Source: a virus
Reading direction: 5' to 3' (one strand)
DNA length: 64,000 nt
IMG/VR virus record: IMGVR_UViG_3300046471_000128
Location: 1-64,000 of that record
Under the pieces are notes generated by a model, which did not search any database, was not told the DNA's origin, and saw only the letters and a list, made by a program, of their open reading frames with translations. Numbering within the stretch: position 1 is the first letter of the stretch; every line of letters begins with the position of its first letter. Shown here in pieces: positions 25,588 through 32,991 of this stretch. The position numbers and the translations under genes are program-made.

Positions 25588-26042
25588 CACTGCACCGTCG
25601 AGGTTGAAAGGCGCTTGAGCTCGGCGAAGCCTTCGTCGTCACGGGTCGTGTCAGTGATGTCGCGACGGACCTGCTCGCCCCAGAACTGCTCGATGGCGCT
25701 CTTGTAGAACACCCGCAGGATGGTTCCTTCGCGCGTCGGGTCCGGGTGCTTCGTCTTGAGCGTGATCGTGAACTTGTCGCGGCCGGTGATGACGCCTTCG
25801 AACACGTCGCCACCGCCCGAGGTGATGATCGTCACGCGCTGACCGTTCTGCTGCATCGCCTTGAGAATCACGTCATGCCCGCCCGTGTTCGGGCGCTGCG
25901 GCGTCACGGTGCGGTTCGTCGTATAGGAGCGCTCTTGCGGGCGCACGGCGGTTGACGGGCGGTCGCTGTATTCCTGGCTGGTGCGCAGGGTGCGGCGACC
26001 AAAGGCGAGTTGTTCTTGGCGGGCTTGTTCGGGGGTAGTCAC
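25587..26042 (-). CDS. Hfq/Sm-like protein with disordered N-terminus
   Basis: 151 aa, GTG start at 26042 behind CCGGAGATTTACCT. Residues ~1-55 are Arg/Thr/Gln/Pro-rich. Residues ~56-120 match the Sm1/Sm2 layout of Hfq: LKAMQQNGQRVTIITSGGGDVFEGVITGRDKF, then ITLK and VFYKSAIEQFWGEQ, equivalent to the YKHAIS motif. An insertion (KTKHPDPTREGT) separates the motifs. It precedes dnaB and overlaps it by 1 nt. Phage-borne Hfq-like proteins are uncommon; RNA binding is inferred. Confidence 0.65.
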   Translation of the reverse strand: MTTPEQARQEQLAFGRRTLRTSQEYSDRPSTAVRPQERSYTTNRTVTPQRPNTGGHDVILKAMQQNGQRVTIITSGGGDVFEGVITGRDKFTITLKTKHPDPTREGTILRVFYKSAIEQFWGEQVRRDITDTTRDDEGFAELKRLSTSTVQ

Positions 26043-26090
26043 AGGTAAATCTCCGGGTTGAATTGAGGTGCTACAAACTGCATGTTACCA

Positions 26091-26113
26091 ATTATAGTAA
26101 TGGCTGACTTATC
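26091..26113 (-). promoter_or_regulatory. promoter plus operator before the Hfq-like/dnaB/primase unit
   Basis: Minus strand GATAAGTCAGCCATTACTAT then AAT. Perfect TATAAT (26091-26096), AAGT-N8-ACTA, immediately after the stop codon of the 229-aa gene. Confidence 0.65.
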
Positions 26114-26803
26114 TTAACGAATCACGAAACGCTTTGCCTGAGCAACGACCGCCGGGCCGAACGCCTCAGTGGCGATTGCGTCATCCAGGACATCCTCTTG
26201 CAGCAGGCGGGCGAGCAGCATCGCGCGGTTGCCACCACGGGTCTTGACCTGCTCGATCTGCCAGCGGCGATAGGCAATCTGGTCGGGGTGTTTCTGGTCG
26301 TTTTGGATCCGGAACCGGTCATGCTTCGCCAGCTGGGTGACGCTCTTGCACTGGTTGAGCCAGGCATCGCGCACGTCGAGCACGATCTCTTCTGCGTAAA
26401 GTTGGTTCGGACGCGGGAACACGCCCCAGCCGCGCTCACAGAATCGCTTCATGATGAAGTCCAGCGCGAACTCGTAGCGGCACCCGATCGCATCGAACGC
26501 TTGCCGGGCCCGCCACATCGCGGTCAGCTCTCGGGAGTCGAATAACCGCTCGACGTCAAAGCCTTTCGTCTTGTCGAGCGTGCGGGTGTCTTTCTGGCGA
26601 GCGTATTCGCGGTGCAGCGACAGCCGGTATTCATCAGCGAACAGGTAGGTGGCTTGCACCGGATGCAGATGCCTCGTGTCGAACCACTTGCGGGTAAAAA
26701 GCAGCGACTCGGCTACCCGCAGCGTAGGCGTGACGCGGGAGAGCGCCAGCATCTCGCAGTCCGCGACCGTCAGTTCACTGCCGTAAAAGGTGGGTTGGAT
26801 CAC
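26114..26803 (-). CDS. hypothetical protein, replication block
   Basis: 229 aa. Highly charged and aromatic, largely helical, with Arg-rich segments (FDVERLFDSRELTAMWRARQAFD) and a pyrimidine-tract-independent C-terminus. No catalytic signature recognised. Its own promoter element lies upstream at 26852-26868 and an operator lies just after its stop, so it forms a one-gene unit. Confidence 0.7.
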   Translation of the reverse strand: MIQPTFYGSELTVADCEMLALSRVTPTLRVAESLLFTRKWFDTRHLHPVQATYLFADEYRLSLHREYARQKDTRTLDKTKGFDVERLFDSRELTAMWRARQAFDAIGCRYEFALDFIMKRFCERGWGVFPRPNQLYAEEIVLDVRDAWLNQCKSVTQLAKHDRFRIQNDQKHPDQIAYRRWQIEQVKTRGGNRAMLLARLLQEDVLDDAIATEAFGPAVVAQAKRFVIR

Positions 26804-26851
26804 TTGGGGCTTTCCTCACATTCCCTAATTAGAAATAAGCTTACCCTTACC

Positions 26852-26868
26852 ATTATAGTAAGAAGTTA
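26852..26868 (-). promoter_or_regulatory. promoter element of the 229-aa gene
   Basis: Minus strand TTAACTTCTTACTATAATG: same TTACTATAAT core as the other elements, with the distal AAGT half-site absent. Confidence 0.55.
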
Positions 26869-26886
26869 AAAAGGTTTAGATATAGA

Positions 26887-26922
26887 GGGAAGTGGTTCCG
26901 AGCCCCAAGTGTTCCACTTCCC
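26887..26922 (-). terminator. hairpin after phoH, weak terminator
   Basis: GGGAAGTGG and CCACTTCCC pair across an 18-nt loop, then TCTATATC...CTTTTT on the minus strand, 14 nt after the phoH stop. Confidence 0.5.
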
Positions 26923-26935
26923 CTCTTCCTCTACA

Positions 26936-27691
26936 TCACGCGGTCCGGGGAAGTTCCGGCTCAACAGGCTTCGAATAGCTCTGAAGAATCTCCTGAATGA
27001 CACCGTGGCGCACCACGTCAGCCTGCGCGAAGCGCACATGACCCACGGTGGGAATCCAGGTCACACGCTCGACCGCGTCGGCGAGGCCCGACTTTCCGCG
27101 AATGTCCACCTGCTCGGTGTCGCCGTTGATGATGAGCCGGGAGCCTTCACCGATGCGGGTGAGGAACATCTTCATCTGCTCGGGCGTGGTGTTCTGTGCT
27201 TCGTCGAGTATGACGATCGCATTGCGGAAAGTGCGCCCGCGCATGTAGGCAAGCGGTGCGCCTTCGATGTTGCCCATGCGGACGTGATACTCGTAGGCGC
27301 CGGTGCCGAGGCGCTCGATGAGCACCTCCTTGAACGGCACGAGGTAGTGGGCGAACTTCTCCTCCATCTCGCCAGGCAGAAAGCCGAGGCTCTCGCCGGC
27401 TTCGACCGCGGGCCGCGTCACGATGATCTTCTCGATCTGCTTCTCGCGCAGCGCATCAGCAGCAAGGGACGCGCAGACCCACGTCTTACCCGTTCCTGCC
27501 GGGCCCGTTGCAAAGGTGATGACCTTGCCCTTGATGGACGCGATGTAGCGGCTCTGCGCGTCGGTGCGCGCTTTGACCGGCTCATAGCACGGTCGCACCA
27601 CCTTCCCCTGTGCCTCGTAGTCGTTGACGGGCATGTCGCCCCGTTGCTTCGTGTCGCGCGCGGCGGCGCGCTTGGTCTGCTGCTTTGCCAT
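26936..27691 (-). CDS. phoH-like: PhoH-like ATPase
   Basis: 251 aa. Walker A FATGPAGTGKTWVC near residue 65, then VTRPAVEAGE, YMRGRTFRNAIVILDEAQNTT (Walker B) and GDTEQVDI, the standard PhoH series, covering almost the whole protein. N-terminal 35 residues are Lys/Arg-rich. PhoH-like proteins are frequent in phages; an RNA helicase or RNase-linked role is proposed in the literature but unsettled. Its ribosome-binding site AGGA lies in the arm of a leader hairpin (27702-27738). Confidence 0.9.
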   Translation of the reverse strand: MAKQQTKRAAARDTKQRGDMPVNDYEAQGKVVRPCYEPVKARTDAQSRYIASIKGKVITFATGPAGTGKTWVCASLAADALREKQIEKIIVTRPAVEAGESLGFLPGEMEEKFAHYLVPFKEVLIERLGTGAYEYHVRMGNIEGAPLAYMRGRTFRNAIVILDEAQNTTPEQMKMFLTRIGEGSRLIINGDTEQVDIRGKSGLADAVERVTWIPTVGHVRFAQADVVRHGVIQEILQSYSKPVEPELPRTA

Positions 27692-27701
27692 CTGTTGAAG
27701 T

Positions 27702-27738
27702 CCTGATAGAGCCGAAGGGGTGATTCAACTCTATCAGG
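27702..27738 (-). promoter_or_regulatory. leader hairpin covering the phoH ribosome-binding site
   Basis: Perfect 10-bp inverted repeat CCTGATAGAG...CTCTATCAGG with a 17-nt loop, ending 10 nt before the phoH ATG. The Shine-Dalgarno-like AGGA overlaps the right arm, so folding could reduce translation. Confidence 0.5.
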
Positions 27739-27746
27739 ATCGGCGC

Positions 27747-27768
27747 GATAAGTCATCGCTGACTTATT
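27747..27768. promoter_or_regulatory. perfectly symmetrical operator between phosphoesterase and phoH
   Basis: ATAAGTCA-tcgc-TGACTTAT: the best palindrome of the AAGT-N8-ACTT family, 8 bp each side, located just after the phosphoesterase stop. Confidence 0.65.
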
Positions 27769-27779
27769 ACTATTTCGCC

Positions 27780-29081
27780 TCAGACGATCAGCGCCTTGAC
27801 AACCGAGTGGTCCAGCTCAGCGGCCTCCCGGTAATACCACTGGCCGCCCGCCACCGCGAAGTCGGTCACCGCCACGTAGTCGAAGTTGGTCGCGCGGGTG
27901 GCCGTGTCGACGTTCACCAGCACGAAGCCGTTGTGCCAGCGCTCGCCCTCGCAGTAGGAGGCACTCCGCTTGTGGCCGCTGCCGAGCTGGTGCCACTCGT
28001 AGGCGCCGTAGATCGGCGAGAAGTGGCTCCAGACCTGGTGCCGGTGGTGATGGCCGTTCACGCCCGGCAGGCCCATGTTGCGCGCGTGCGGGAAGTGATG
28101 GCAGAGCACCGTGTCGTAGTAGACCTTGTAGTTGTTCGCCAGCTCGCGCTCGAAGTCGCGCTTGGTGAAGGCCGCCAGGTCCGCCTTTGCGACGTAGTTG
28201 ATCTGGAACTGGTCAAGGCCCAGCAGCTTGCTCACGGTCATGCCATGCAGGTCGGAGAGCACCGAGCGCAGCGCGGGCGTGGCGTCGGCGAGCTGGCGCA
28301 GCAGGCGCGCCTCGTGGTTGCCCTCGATGAAGTCGATCTGGGCGCCCGGACAGGCGCGGCGCAGCGGCCCGAGGATCTTCTCGTGCGTGAAGCGAATCCG
28401 GCCGGTGACGTCCCACTCGCGCGGATCGACGCCGTATTTGCCGAATTCGGGCAAGTCGAAGATGTCGCCGTTGAGCACGATCACGTCCGGCTGCACCCGC
28501 TTGGCCGTGTCGATCAGCACGCGCAGGTAGAACAGGTCGATCTCCTTGTCGTGCAGGTCCGAGCACACGAGGATGGTCTTGAAGCGCCCGCCTGCGTCGC
28601 GCACGTAACGCTCACCCCAGCTGCGGCGCTCGTCGGCGACCTTGCGGTAGTGGTCCGTGCTGACGTGCTTGGCGATATTGCGCTCGTGCTGGTGCTGCTG
28701 GCGCGAGAGCTTCAGTTGCGCCTGGCGCGCGAACTCATTGAAGGTGCCGAAGTGCTGGGACCAGACCGACTCGGCAAGGCGCCCTTCGCGGCGGAAGAAG
28801 TCACGCGAGATCGCCCGGTCGGCGTTGAGCAGCGCAAAGCGGCGCAGCTCCTCGATACATTGGGCGGCGCTTGCCTGGGTGATGCGATCGGTGTTCTCGG
28901 ACATCGGCAGCTCGACGCCGTTGCGATTAATCACCTTGCCGGCGTATTCCCGGGTGCGGCGCAGTGCGACGGCGCGGTTCTTGACCGTCTGCACCGAAAG
29001 CCCGAGCTCGGCCGCCACGTCCTGTAGGGTCGGGAACTGCTTGAGGTTGTTGAACGTCCTGACGAAATGGTCGTGCTGCAT
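27780..29081 (-). CDS. calcineurin-like metallophosphoesterase with N-terminal HTH
   Basis: 433 aa from ATG 29081. Residues ~10-45 read as a helix-turn-helix (LQDVAAELGLSVQTVKNRAVAL). The C-terminal ~270 residues carry the metallophosphoesterase motifs CSDLHD, NGDIFDL, EGNHEARL, CHHFP and GHHHRHQ. DNA- or nucleotide-directed phosphodiesterase activity is likely; substrate unknown. Lies between phoH and the lysis genes. The HTH could target the enzyme to DNA or regulate transcription. Confidence 0.82.
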   Translation of the reverse strand: MQHDHFVRTFNNLKQFPTLQDVAAELGLSVQTVKNRAVALRRTREYAGKVINRNGVELPMSENTDRITQASAAQCIEELRRFALLNADRAISRDFFRREGRLAESVWSQHFGTFNEFARQAQLKLSRQQHQHERNIAKHVSTDHYRKVADERRSWGERYVRDAGGRFKTILVCSDLHDKEIDLFYLRVLIDTAKRVQPDVIVLNGDIFDLPEFGKYGVDPREWDVTGRIRFTHEKILGPLRRACPGAQIDFIEGNHEARLLRQLADATPALRSVLSDLHGMTVSKLLGLDQFQINYVAKADLAAFTKRDFERELANNYKVYYDTVLCHHFPHARNMGLPGVNGHHHRHQVWSHFSPIYGAYEWHQLGSGHKRSASYCEGERWHNGFVLVNVDTATRATNFDYVAVTDFAVAGGQWYYREAAELDHSVVKALIV

Positions 29082-29110
29082 GCGGGGGTCTTCCTGCAGT
29101 AGAAATGGAA

Positions 29111-29130
29111 ACGGCCCCATGTGGGGCCGT
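29111..29130 (-). terminator. hairpin at the end of the lysis unit
   Basis: ACGGCCCCA-tg-TGGGGCCGT followed on the minus strand by TTTCCATTTC, directly after the spanin stop. A short U-run makes it a moderate terminator. Confidence 0.55.
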
Positions 29131-29135
29131 GGCGG

Positions 29136-29723
29136 TTACTTGCCGTTTGCCGGCTCTTCGATCCCGAGCCGTCTGCGCTGCTGCGCCTGGAACTCTTCAA
29201 CCGAATCGACCAGTGCGTCGTGGCGCGCGGCGAGCTCCAGGTAGAGCCGGGTCAGGTCTTGGTCGGCGTCGACGAAGTCGGTAAAGCAAAGGGCTGGAGC
29301 GGCGTCGCTTTCTTCATCCCCGCTGCCGGCGGGATGAAAAGCGGTTCCTTGACGACTGGCGTTGAGCATGCGCACAGTGCCAACGTCGAGACTAAAGCCG
29401 CAGCTGTTGCCAGCAGGATTCGTTTCATCGGGGTGGTTCTCCGTAGGGGTGGCAGGGGTCTGCCGCTTGATCTGCGCGGCGACGCGCTTCTTGATCTGGG
29501 CCTTGTTCGAATCGATGGCGGCCGCGGTCACGGCGACCTTCTGCTCGACCTTGACGCTCGCGTCCTGGGCTTTAGCGACGCTCATGGCGTTCTGCTGCGC
29601 GACGACGTGCTCGGCCTTCACCTCGCCCTTGAGCGCGCTGGTGGCCGCGTGGTAGGTGCCCGTCTCGAAGCCGAGTGCGAACAGAACCAGCGCGAAAATG
29701 ATCTGCAGAATGACGGTCTTCAT
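29136..29723 (-). CDS. Rz: inner-membrane spanin (Rz-like)
   Basis: 195 aa from ATG 29723, overlapping the endolysin stop. N-terminal signal-anchor (MKTVILQIIFALVLFALGF), then a charged coiled-coil periplasmic part (VKAEHVVAQQNAMSVAKAQD, then KVEQKVAVTAAAIDSNKAQI). With the o-spanin nested in another frame, it fuses inner and outer membranes at the end of lysis. Confidence 0.82.
   Translation of the reverse strand: MKTVILQIIFALVLFALGFETGTYHAATSALKGEVKAEHVVAQQNAMSVAKAQDASVKVEQKVAVTAAAIDSNKAQIKKRVAAQIKRQTPATPTENHPDETNPAGNSCGFSLDVGTVRMLNASRQGTAFHPAGSGDEESDAAPALCFTDFVDADQDLTRLYLELAARHDALVDSVEEFQAQQRRRLGIEEPANGK
29252..29428 (-). CDS. Rz1: outer-membrane spanin lipoprotein (Rz1-like), nested in Rz
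   Basis: 58-aa frame wholly inside Rz in another reading frame: signal peptide MKRILLATAAALVSTLALC with a lipobox LCAC, mature start at the second Cys, then a Pro-rich tail (PLFIPPAAG...PTSSTPTKT). Short, proline-rich lipoproteins nested in Rz are the standard o-spanin arrangement. Start preceded by a weak GGAGAACCACC. Confidence 0.82.
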   Translation of the reverse strand: MKRILLATAAALVSTLALCACSTPVVKEPLFIPPAAGMKKATPLQPFALPTSSTPTKT

Positions 29724-30334
29724 TTCGGGTCCATGAAGGTGTAGCGCTGGCGCCGGTCGAACCAGATCGAGCGCACGTAGCCGCGGTTGATTTGATAGAA
29801 GCTCTGGCCGTAGCCCTTCACGGCGGTCTTCGCTTTGAGGCTCGTCAACTCGACGTTGCCGAACCACTTGCCCGGGTTGCAGCCCTTGGTCGCCTGGCAG
29901 ACGTGGCGATCGTTGATCAGGCCACCGAGGCCGCCGTTGTAGGCGGAAAAGGCGAACTGGAGCCGGTCTTCGGGCGTGTCGGCGAACTTGATCGAGTTGA
30001 AGAGGTTGCGGTCGTAGGCGACGAGCGCGCCGAGCTGCATCTTCGGATCGAACCGGTCTTCCCACTTCCAGTTCTTGAGCGACTTGTCCCAGCCCTTCGC
30101 CGCCTCGAAGTTGTTGAACTTCGGGGTGACGGTCAGCTGCCCGAGGCCGAACCCGTATTCCCGGCTCGTTTTAAGCTCGGTCTTGGGGTTCCAGCAGCGC
30201 GGGGAGGTCAGCGACACGCACGTCTCTTGCTCGACCTGTGCGGCAAGCGTCGAGGGTGCGGGCATCGCGGGCCAGAGCGCGGTGATCTGCGCAGCCAGCA
30301 CCGGGATGTAGAGCGAAGCGAGCTTAGGCAGCAT
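29720..30334 (-). CDS. lytic transglycosylase-type endolysin, possibly with signal anchor
   Basis: 204 aa from ATG 30334. A mildly hydrophobic N-terminus (LASLYIPVLAAQITALWPAM) may act as a signal-arrest-release segment. SLT-like features follow: AAQVEQETC with the catalytic Glu, YGFGLGQLTVT and FAFSAYNGG. Cleaves peptidoglycan during lysis. It lies between the small membrane proteins and the spanins. Confidence 0.78.
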   Translation of the reverse strand: MLPKLASLYIPVLAAQITALWPAMPAPSTLAAQVEQETCVSLTSPRCWNPKTELKTSREYGFGLGQLTVTPKFNNFEAAKGWDKSLKNWKWEDRFDPKMQLGALVAYDRNLFNSIKFADTPEDRLQFAFSAYNGGLGGLINDRHVCQATKGCNPGKWFGNVELTSLKAKTAVKGYGQSFYQINRGYVRSIWFDRRQRYTFMDPK

Positions 30335-30647
30335 GGCCGGCAGCGGCCTGAATCCAGGCAACCATCGAATGCACGATGAGGCCCATGAAGCCGAGGACGG
30401 TAGCGAAAACGATAGCGGCTGAGATTGGCGACTGCCCCGCTTGGTAGATGAGAAAGCCCATCTTGACGTGCGGCAGGATCAGCAGGCGCAGCGAGTGCGC
30501 GACCGCGACGATGGCGACAACGATTGCCACCGCGTAGCCGAGGCTGAAGAGCACTGGCACATCGGTGCAGAGCACGATGAGCGCCGGGATCAGCATGATG
30601 ATCAGGCGGTCGTCGAGCAGGGTCTTGAGGGTTTGGATGAAGCGCAT
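30324..30647 (-). CDS. holin candidate, multi-pass membrane protein
   Basis: 107 aa from ATG 30647. Three to four hydrophobic segments (LIIMLIPALIVLCTDVPVLFSLGYAVAIVVAIVAV, VKMGFLIYQAGQSPIS, AAIVFATVLGFMGLIVHSMVAWI). Directly upstream of the endolysin with an 11-nt overlap, which is the expected holin position. Confidence 0.6.
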   Translation of the reverse strand: MRFIQTLKTLLDDRLIIMLIPALIVLCTDVPVLFSLGYAVAIVVAIVAVAHSLRLLILPHVKMGFLIYQAGQSPISAAIVFATVLGFMGLIVHSMVAWIQAAAGHAA

Positions 30648-30651
30648 GGGA

Positions 30652-30981
30652 TTAGCCTTTGACTCGGGAGTAGACGAAGACAGCGGCGGCACCGGTCACC
30701 ACGGCGCGCAGGAGGTTGCTGAGCAGGCCCGACCAGAAGTTCTTGCCCATCCCGTCAAGCCACGCGAGAAACTTGTCCATGCGCGCGTGCTGGATCATGT
30801 GCTCGGCCGGCGACTGATCGCCGAAGTAGGACTCGAGCTCCTTCCGCACGTCCTTGACGATGCTGTCGCGAAGCGCATCGTCGCGCTCGCGCAGCTTCAG
30901 GCCCATCTCTTCAACGGTCGCCTTGGCAACTTCGCGGGCGATGGTCATCAGGTTCTCCTGGTCTTTCGGGTCGAAACTCAT
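30652..30981 (-). CDS. small protein with C-terminal membrane helix, lysis region
   Basis: 109 aa from ATG 30981. Charged helical N-terminal ~80 residues (EVAKATVEEMGLKLRERDDALRDSIV) and one C-terminal transmembrane segment (LLSNLLRAVVTGAAAVFVY). Could be a second holin, an antiholin or a regulator; its context is lysis. 4 nt before the holin candidate. Confidence 0.55.
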   Translation of the reverse strand: MSFDPKDQENLMTIAREVAKATVEEMGLKLRERDDALRDSIVKDVRKELESYFGDQSPAEHMIQHARMDKFLAWLDGMGKNFWSGLLSNLLRAVVTGAAAVFVYSRVKG

Positions 30982-31045
30982 GCCGTCGCTCTCTCGCGGA
31001 ATGGTGTGAAGAGGCGATGTTAACAACCTTGCACCGCCTCTGTCC

Positions 31046-31063
31046 AGTTACCGCTTACTTATT
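31046..31063 (-). promoter_or_regulatory. operator before the lysis unit
   Basis: Minus strand AATAAGTAAGCGGTAACT: AAGT-N8-ACTG, immediately after the stop of the 112-aa gene. No strong -10 attached. Confidence 0.5.
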
Positions 31064-31402
31064 TCAGACGTCCGCCTGCACCTTGCCGCCGGCGAACAGG
31101 TAGCGCGCGCCGCCAAACGCGTAGGTGAGGTTCGTCTTCTCGGCGTCGGCCGGTTCGGACGCCACCAGTTGCTTTTCGACGAAGCTGAATGCGTTTTCCT
31201 TGTCTCCCGGCAGGCCCGCCACCGTGATGTGGACCGGCATACCGACCATCTGCTTGCCCGCCGCTTTCGCGTCGCTCGACACGTAGCTGTGCACCGCGGC
31301 GGTCACCGTCTGACCGATCTTGTCGAGCGTGACGCTTTGGACGACGTGGTGGGCGACAACGACGCCGGTCGCGTCCTGGGTGATTTCTTTGCTGATTGCC
31401 AT
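31064..31402 (-). CDS. hypothetical virion-region protein
   Basis: 112 aa from ATG 31402 behind ACAGGAGCC. Beta-rich, Val/Ala/Gly-rich small protein (GVVVAHHVVQSVTLDKIGQTVTAAV). Stands between lysis and tail-fibre genes as its own small unit with operators on both sides. Could be a structural decoration or adhesin component; no evidence. Confidence 0.65.
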   Translation of the reverse strand: MAISKEITQDATGVVVAHHVVQSVTLDKIGQTVTAAVHSYVSSDAKAAGKQMVGMPVHITVAGLPGDKENAFSFVEKQLVASEPADAEKTNLTYAFGGARYLFAGGKVQADV

Positions 31403-31461
31403 GTATGGCTCCTGTGAATGTGAGAAGGTGGAGGGCTGTCGGAATGATCGCCTCTCCACCC

Positions 31462-31487
31462 ATTATAGTAAGTCGTCGGTTACTTAT
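31462..31487 (-). promoter_or_regulatory. promoter element with long-spaced half-sites
   Basis: Minus strand ATAAGTAACCGACGACTTAC then TATAAT (31462-31467). Half-sites are 12 nt apart rather than 8. Directly after the stop of the 181-aa gene, driving the 112-aa gene. Confidence 0.6.
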
Positions 31488-32033
31488 CTACGCCTTAGAG
31501 AAAAGGCGCGCGATGCCTTTGAAGACGTTCGGCGTGAAGCAGATCGGCACGCGCCACTGCGGACCCCACGGCGCGCTCCTCCACTTGGCGTCGCCCTGCT
31601 CGTCGAGTCCGTCGAAGTAGTTCCACGCCTTCCAGCCGAGCTTCCACTGTCCGAATGCGCCGTTGTAACTGACACACCAGAGGCGGCCGTCACGGGTCCG
31701 CGCATGGAAGTTCGTGTAGTTGGCGCCGCTTTCGAACTTGGTCACGATCCATTCAGCGGGGTCGAACGTCTGCCCGAGCGGCCAATAGGCGAAGCCATAA
31801 GCAGGATTGCGCCAGAGCCACTTCGTGCGGTTCCACCAGCGGGAGCCGCTCGGATCGAAGCCCGGGTAGCCGTCGCGCGTGCCGGCGTCGAGCGGTGCAT
31901 CGAAGGTCTGGAACCACGCGAGCCAGTTCGGTAGGTAGCCGTCGTTCTTGCAAAAGAGCGCGACGATTGGCGCGAGCACCATCGCGAGCGCCGTAAACAG
32001 CAGGTTGACGAGGGTCAGGAAGGCGTAGGTCAT
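31488..32033 (-). CDS. membrane-anchored protein near the tail fibre, unknown
   Basis: 181 aa. N-terminal transmembrane helix (FLTLVNLLFTALAMVLAPIVALF) then a Trp/aromatic-rich globular part (WWNRTKWLWRNPAYGFAYWPLG). Appears related to small membrane proteins often found beside tail-fibre and lysis genes. Coupled by ATGA to the upstream gene. Function unknown. Confidence 0.6.
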   Translation of the reverse strand: MTYAFLTLVNLLFTALAMVLAPIVALFCKNDGYLPNWLAWFQTFDAPLDAGTRDGYPGFDPSGSRWWNRTKWLWRNPAYGFAYWPLGQTFDPAEWIVTKFESGANYTNFHARTRDGRLWCVSYNGAFGQWKLGWKAWNYFDGLDEQGDAKWRSAPWGPQWRVPICFTPNVFKGIARLFSKA

Positions 32034-32494
32034 GCGGGAACTCCTTGTGGAATGACTTCCATCGGTTTAAGGATGGCGGCGAACGTGTTCGGGTCGTAGC
32101 GCCACGCTTCCGGCCAGCCGAGAGCCGCCGCGACTGCTTCGGAGCAGAACCATTTGTTCTTGTCGCCCTCCTCCCGCCGCCACACGAAGCCGAGCAAGCC
32201 CAGCACGTCATACGGTTCGCCATTGTGCTGCTCGAACCAGGCGAGCGCGGCGGTCTGCTCCGCGGACGTGAGACGCAACTCGCGCACGTCCCAGTCTGCC
32301 GGGTCCAGCTCGAGCTCGACCTGGCGCACGCCGTGATCGAGATAGGCCGAGGACCAGCAGATCGACTTGCCGTCGGGAGTCTCGCCCACGACCAGCTCGC
32401 AGTGGCTATAGGGTCCATCAGTCCACCACTTCGTCATGACACCCAGCCAGCCCTTGACGCCCGGATGCCGCCCTTTGAAAAACGCTACCTTCAT
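32030..32494 (-). CDS. permuted NlpC/P60 (papain-like, YiiX-type) protein
   Basis: 154 aa from ATG 32494 behind GACAGGAG. The order fits permuted papain-like enzymes: the histidine in YSHCELVV comes first, the cysteine in WFCSEAVAAALG comes later, with YDVLGLLGF between. Likely amidase, peptidase or lipase activity on cell-wall or lipid substrates. Position between fibre and lysis genes allows a role in infection or lysis. Confidence 0.65.
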   Translation of the reverse strand: MKVAFFKGRHPGVKGWLGVMTKWWTDGPYSHCELVVGETPDGKSICWSSAYLDHGVRQVELELDPADWDVRELRLTSAEQTAALAWFEQHNGEPYDVLGLLGFVWRREEGDKNKWFCSEAVAAALGWPEAWRYDPNTFAAILKPMEVIPQGVPA

Positions 32495-32505
32495 CACTGC
32501 TCCTG

Positions 32506-32991
32506 TCACTGAATGGTTGCTGCCACGGCCTCGATGGAGGCCATGATGTCGTCAAACGCGGACTGCGCCGCGGTCGCTTCGGATGCGGCGAGAACTTCGT
32601 ATTTGCGCATCCGGAGCGCGCCGAGTGCCGAGAGCGCCGCATTTAAGCCGGCGGCTTGTGCGAGGATCAGGTCCGCGGCCTGCTGGTTGGTCTTGCCGGC
32701 CGGCACCGCGAAGCCTGCCACCCAAGGGCCGGGATCGCCGGTATACCCGGCGTCTTTGAAGGCTTGTGCTGCGGTCTGTCGCGACAGGTATTCCTGCTGA
32801 AAGCGGGTCCAGTTCGAGTAGATCTCGGCGACCCGCGCGTCGATTGCCACCGGACAGACGTTCTGCAGATACCCGAGCCAGGCCGGGTCGGTGTCGGCGA
32901 CGAGCGTGCTCGTGCCGTCATCTGCCATCGCCCACACCTTGTGGGCGTCCACCTGGCTGGTTGTCGGGTCGATGGCCTTCAGATACTTCAT
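32506..32991 (-). CDS. tail-fibre-associated protein (assembly/chaperone-like)
   Basis: 161 aa directly downstream of the long tail fibre, overlapping it by 4 nt. N-terminal AIDPTTSQVDAHKVWAMADDGT, middle with W-x-R-FQ-x-EYLSRQTAAQAF, then helices. Position and layout suggest a fibre-assembly or C-terminal cap protein; no clear family. Confidence 0.5.
   Translation of the reverse strand: MKYLKAIDPTTSQVDAHKVWAMADDGTSTLVADTDPAWLGYLQNVCPVAIDARVAEIYSNWTRFQQEYLSRQTAAQAFKDAGYTGDPGPWVAGFAVPAGKTNQQAADLILAQAAGLNAALSALGALRMRKYEVLAASEATAAQSAFDDIMASIEAVAATIQ

Noticed and set aside
29136-30065. 309-aa version of the inner spanin
   Set aside because: The first 114 residues are an Arg/Pro-rich shadow of the endolysin gene; the signal-anchor start at 29723 is the plausible one.
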